Part shown: one piece after another, positions 63,735 to 64,000 of the stretch | Numbering within the stretch: position 1 is the first letter of the stretch | Layout: each line of letters starts with the position of its first letter | Assembly (NCBI GenBank): GCA_019090615.1 | Contig: JAHRVQ010000038.1 | Span: forward strand, 19,333-83,332 | Reading direction: 5' to 3' | From: Pseudomonadales bacterium | GTDB taxonomy: Bacteria; Pseudomonadota; Gammaproteobacteria; Pseudomonadales; Azotimanducaceae | Length of the DNA: 64,000 bases | Notes under the pieces: generated by a model | What the model was told of the DNA's origin: nothing | The model's database searches: none | The model's input: only the letters and a program-made list of their open reading frames with translations | Position numbers and translations under genes: made by a program

Positions 63735-64000
63735 TTAAATCCCTTGTATATATTGTGTTTGGTTTAACCCTGATACGAGTGTCGTAACAGGTCACCAGCA
63801 TTCTCATGTAAACCTCAGACAAGTGCAAAAAAAGTGCGCAAAATTTTTGGCTATATCTGAGTGCATCTGGATAAATTTTTAGGGTGATAACATCTAGATT
63901 CCGAGCGTCCGGTCAGAGTCTGATATAACGCGGCGTTGGTAGAAATGGATCTTAGACGGAGAATTACTGAAAGCTTCTTGTTCAGGCGGGCTGGGAGGGC
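63735..64000. other. Right-edge region
   Basis: 266 bp upstream of the SDR gene. An open frame begins with ATG at 63945 and runs off the right edge (about 18 codons, Arg-rich). It could be the start of a plus-strand gene, but the evidence is only an open frame. Confidence 0.25.

Overview
The window reads as chromosomal DNA of an aerobic, heterotrophic gammaproteobacterium, probably marine. The evidence is a RecBCD-type recombinase, class II (enterobacterial-type) IlvC, ModF, an Atm1-like ABC exporter, NnrU, a fused gamma-alpha 2-oxoacid:ferredoxin oxidoreductase, and many fatty-acid or steroid-type acyl-CoA dehydrogenases. The exact family (something near the Cellvibrionales/Spongiibacteraceae) is inference. 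No rRNA, tRNA, IS element, prophage, integrase or CRISPR array was seen.

Layout. 1-6756: recC-recB (minus; recB runs off the left edge). 7193-13194: ilvC, modF, an alpha/beta hydrolase and an Atm1-type ABC exporter. 13537-17570: a Baeyer-Villiger monooxygenase facing two AraC-type regulators, then a small STAS-like protein. 17652-19782: pyrophosphatase, a spermidine-synthase-like protein and a PNPOx-fold protein. 20166-22771: three tandem paralogous periplasmic solute-binding proteins with no transporter. 23099-26845: a TVP38-flavoprotein reductase fusion facing a clpP2-like / ECF sigma / zinc anti-sigma operon. 27425-36595: methyltransferase, DUF1631-like protein, two acyl-CoA dehydrogenases, GdhA, enoyl-CoA isomerase and a carboxyltransferase. 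36800-41556: histidine phosphatase, CBS protein, a secreted protein coupled to a PhyH-type dioxygenase, and a membrane-spanning pseudo-protease/FHA protein. 41931-45532: korAB and NnrU. 45618-51061: a gntR - adaptor - RND pump operon. 51697-57177: a hybrid sensor kinase, an archaeal/eukaryotic-type cis-prenyltransferase, a zinc-ribbon Smr-like protein, a membrane-anchored unknown, an LPG-synthase-TM-like protein and a CDP-alcohol phosphatidyltransferase. 57284-63734: dienelactone hydrolase, a paired heteromeric-type acyl-CoA dehydrogenase, an HD-GYP regulator, a fatty acid hydroxylase/sterol desaturase and an atypical SDR.

The most distinctive large-scale signal is outside the genes. Many intergenic gaps carry a private tandem array of 2-6 copies of a 12-23 bp unit. 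The unit differs at each locus, although several share a TATAARAGC-like core and two neighbouring arrays share an exact 14-bp period. One in-frame 15-bp array sits inside recB. The best candidates for unusual protein systems are the ClpP2/ECF/anti-sigma operon, the pseudo-protease-FHA transmembrane protein, the three orphan binding proteins and the archaeal-type cis-prenyltransferase neighbourhood.
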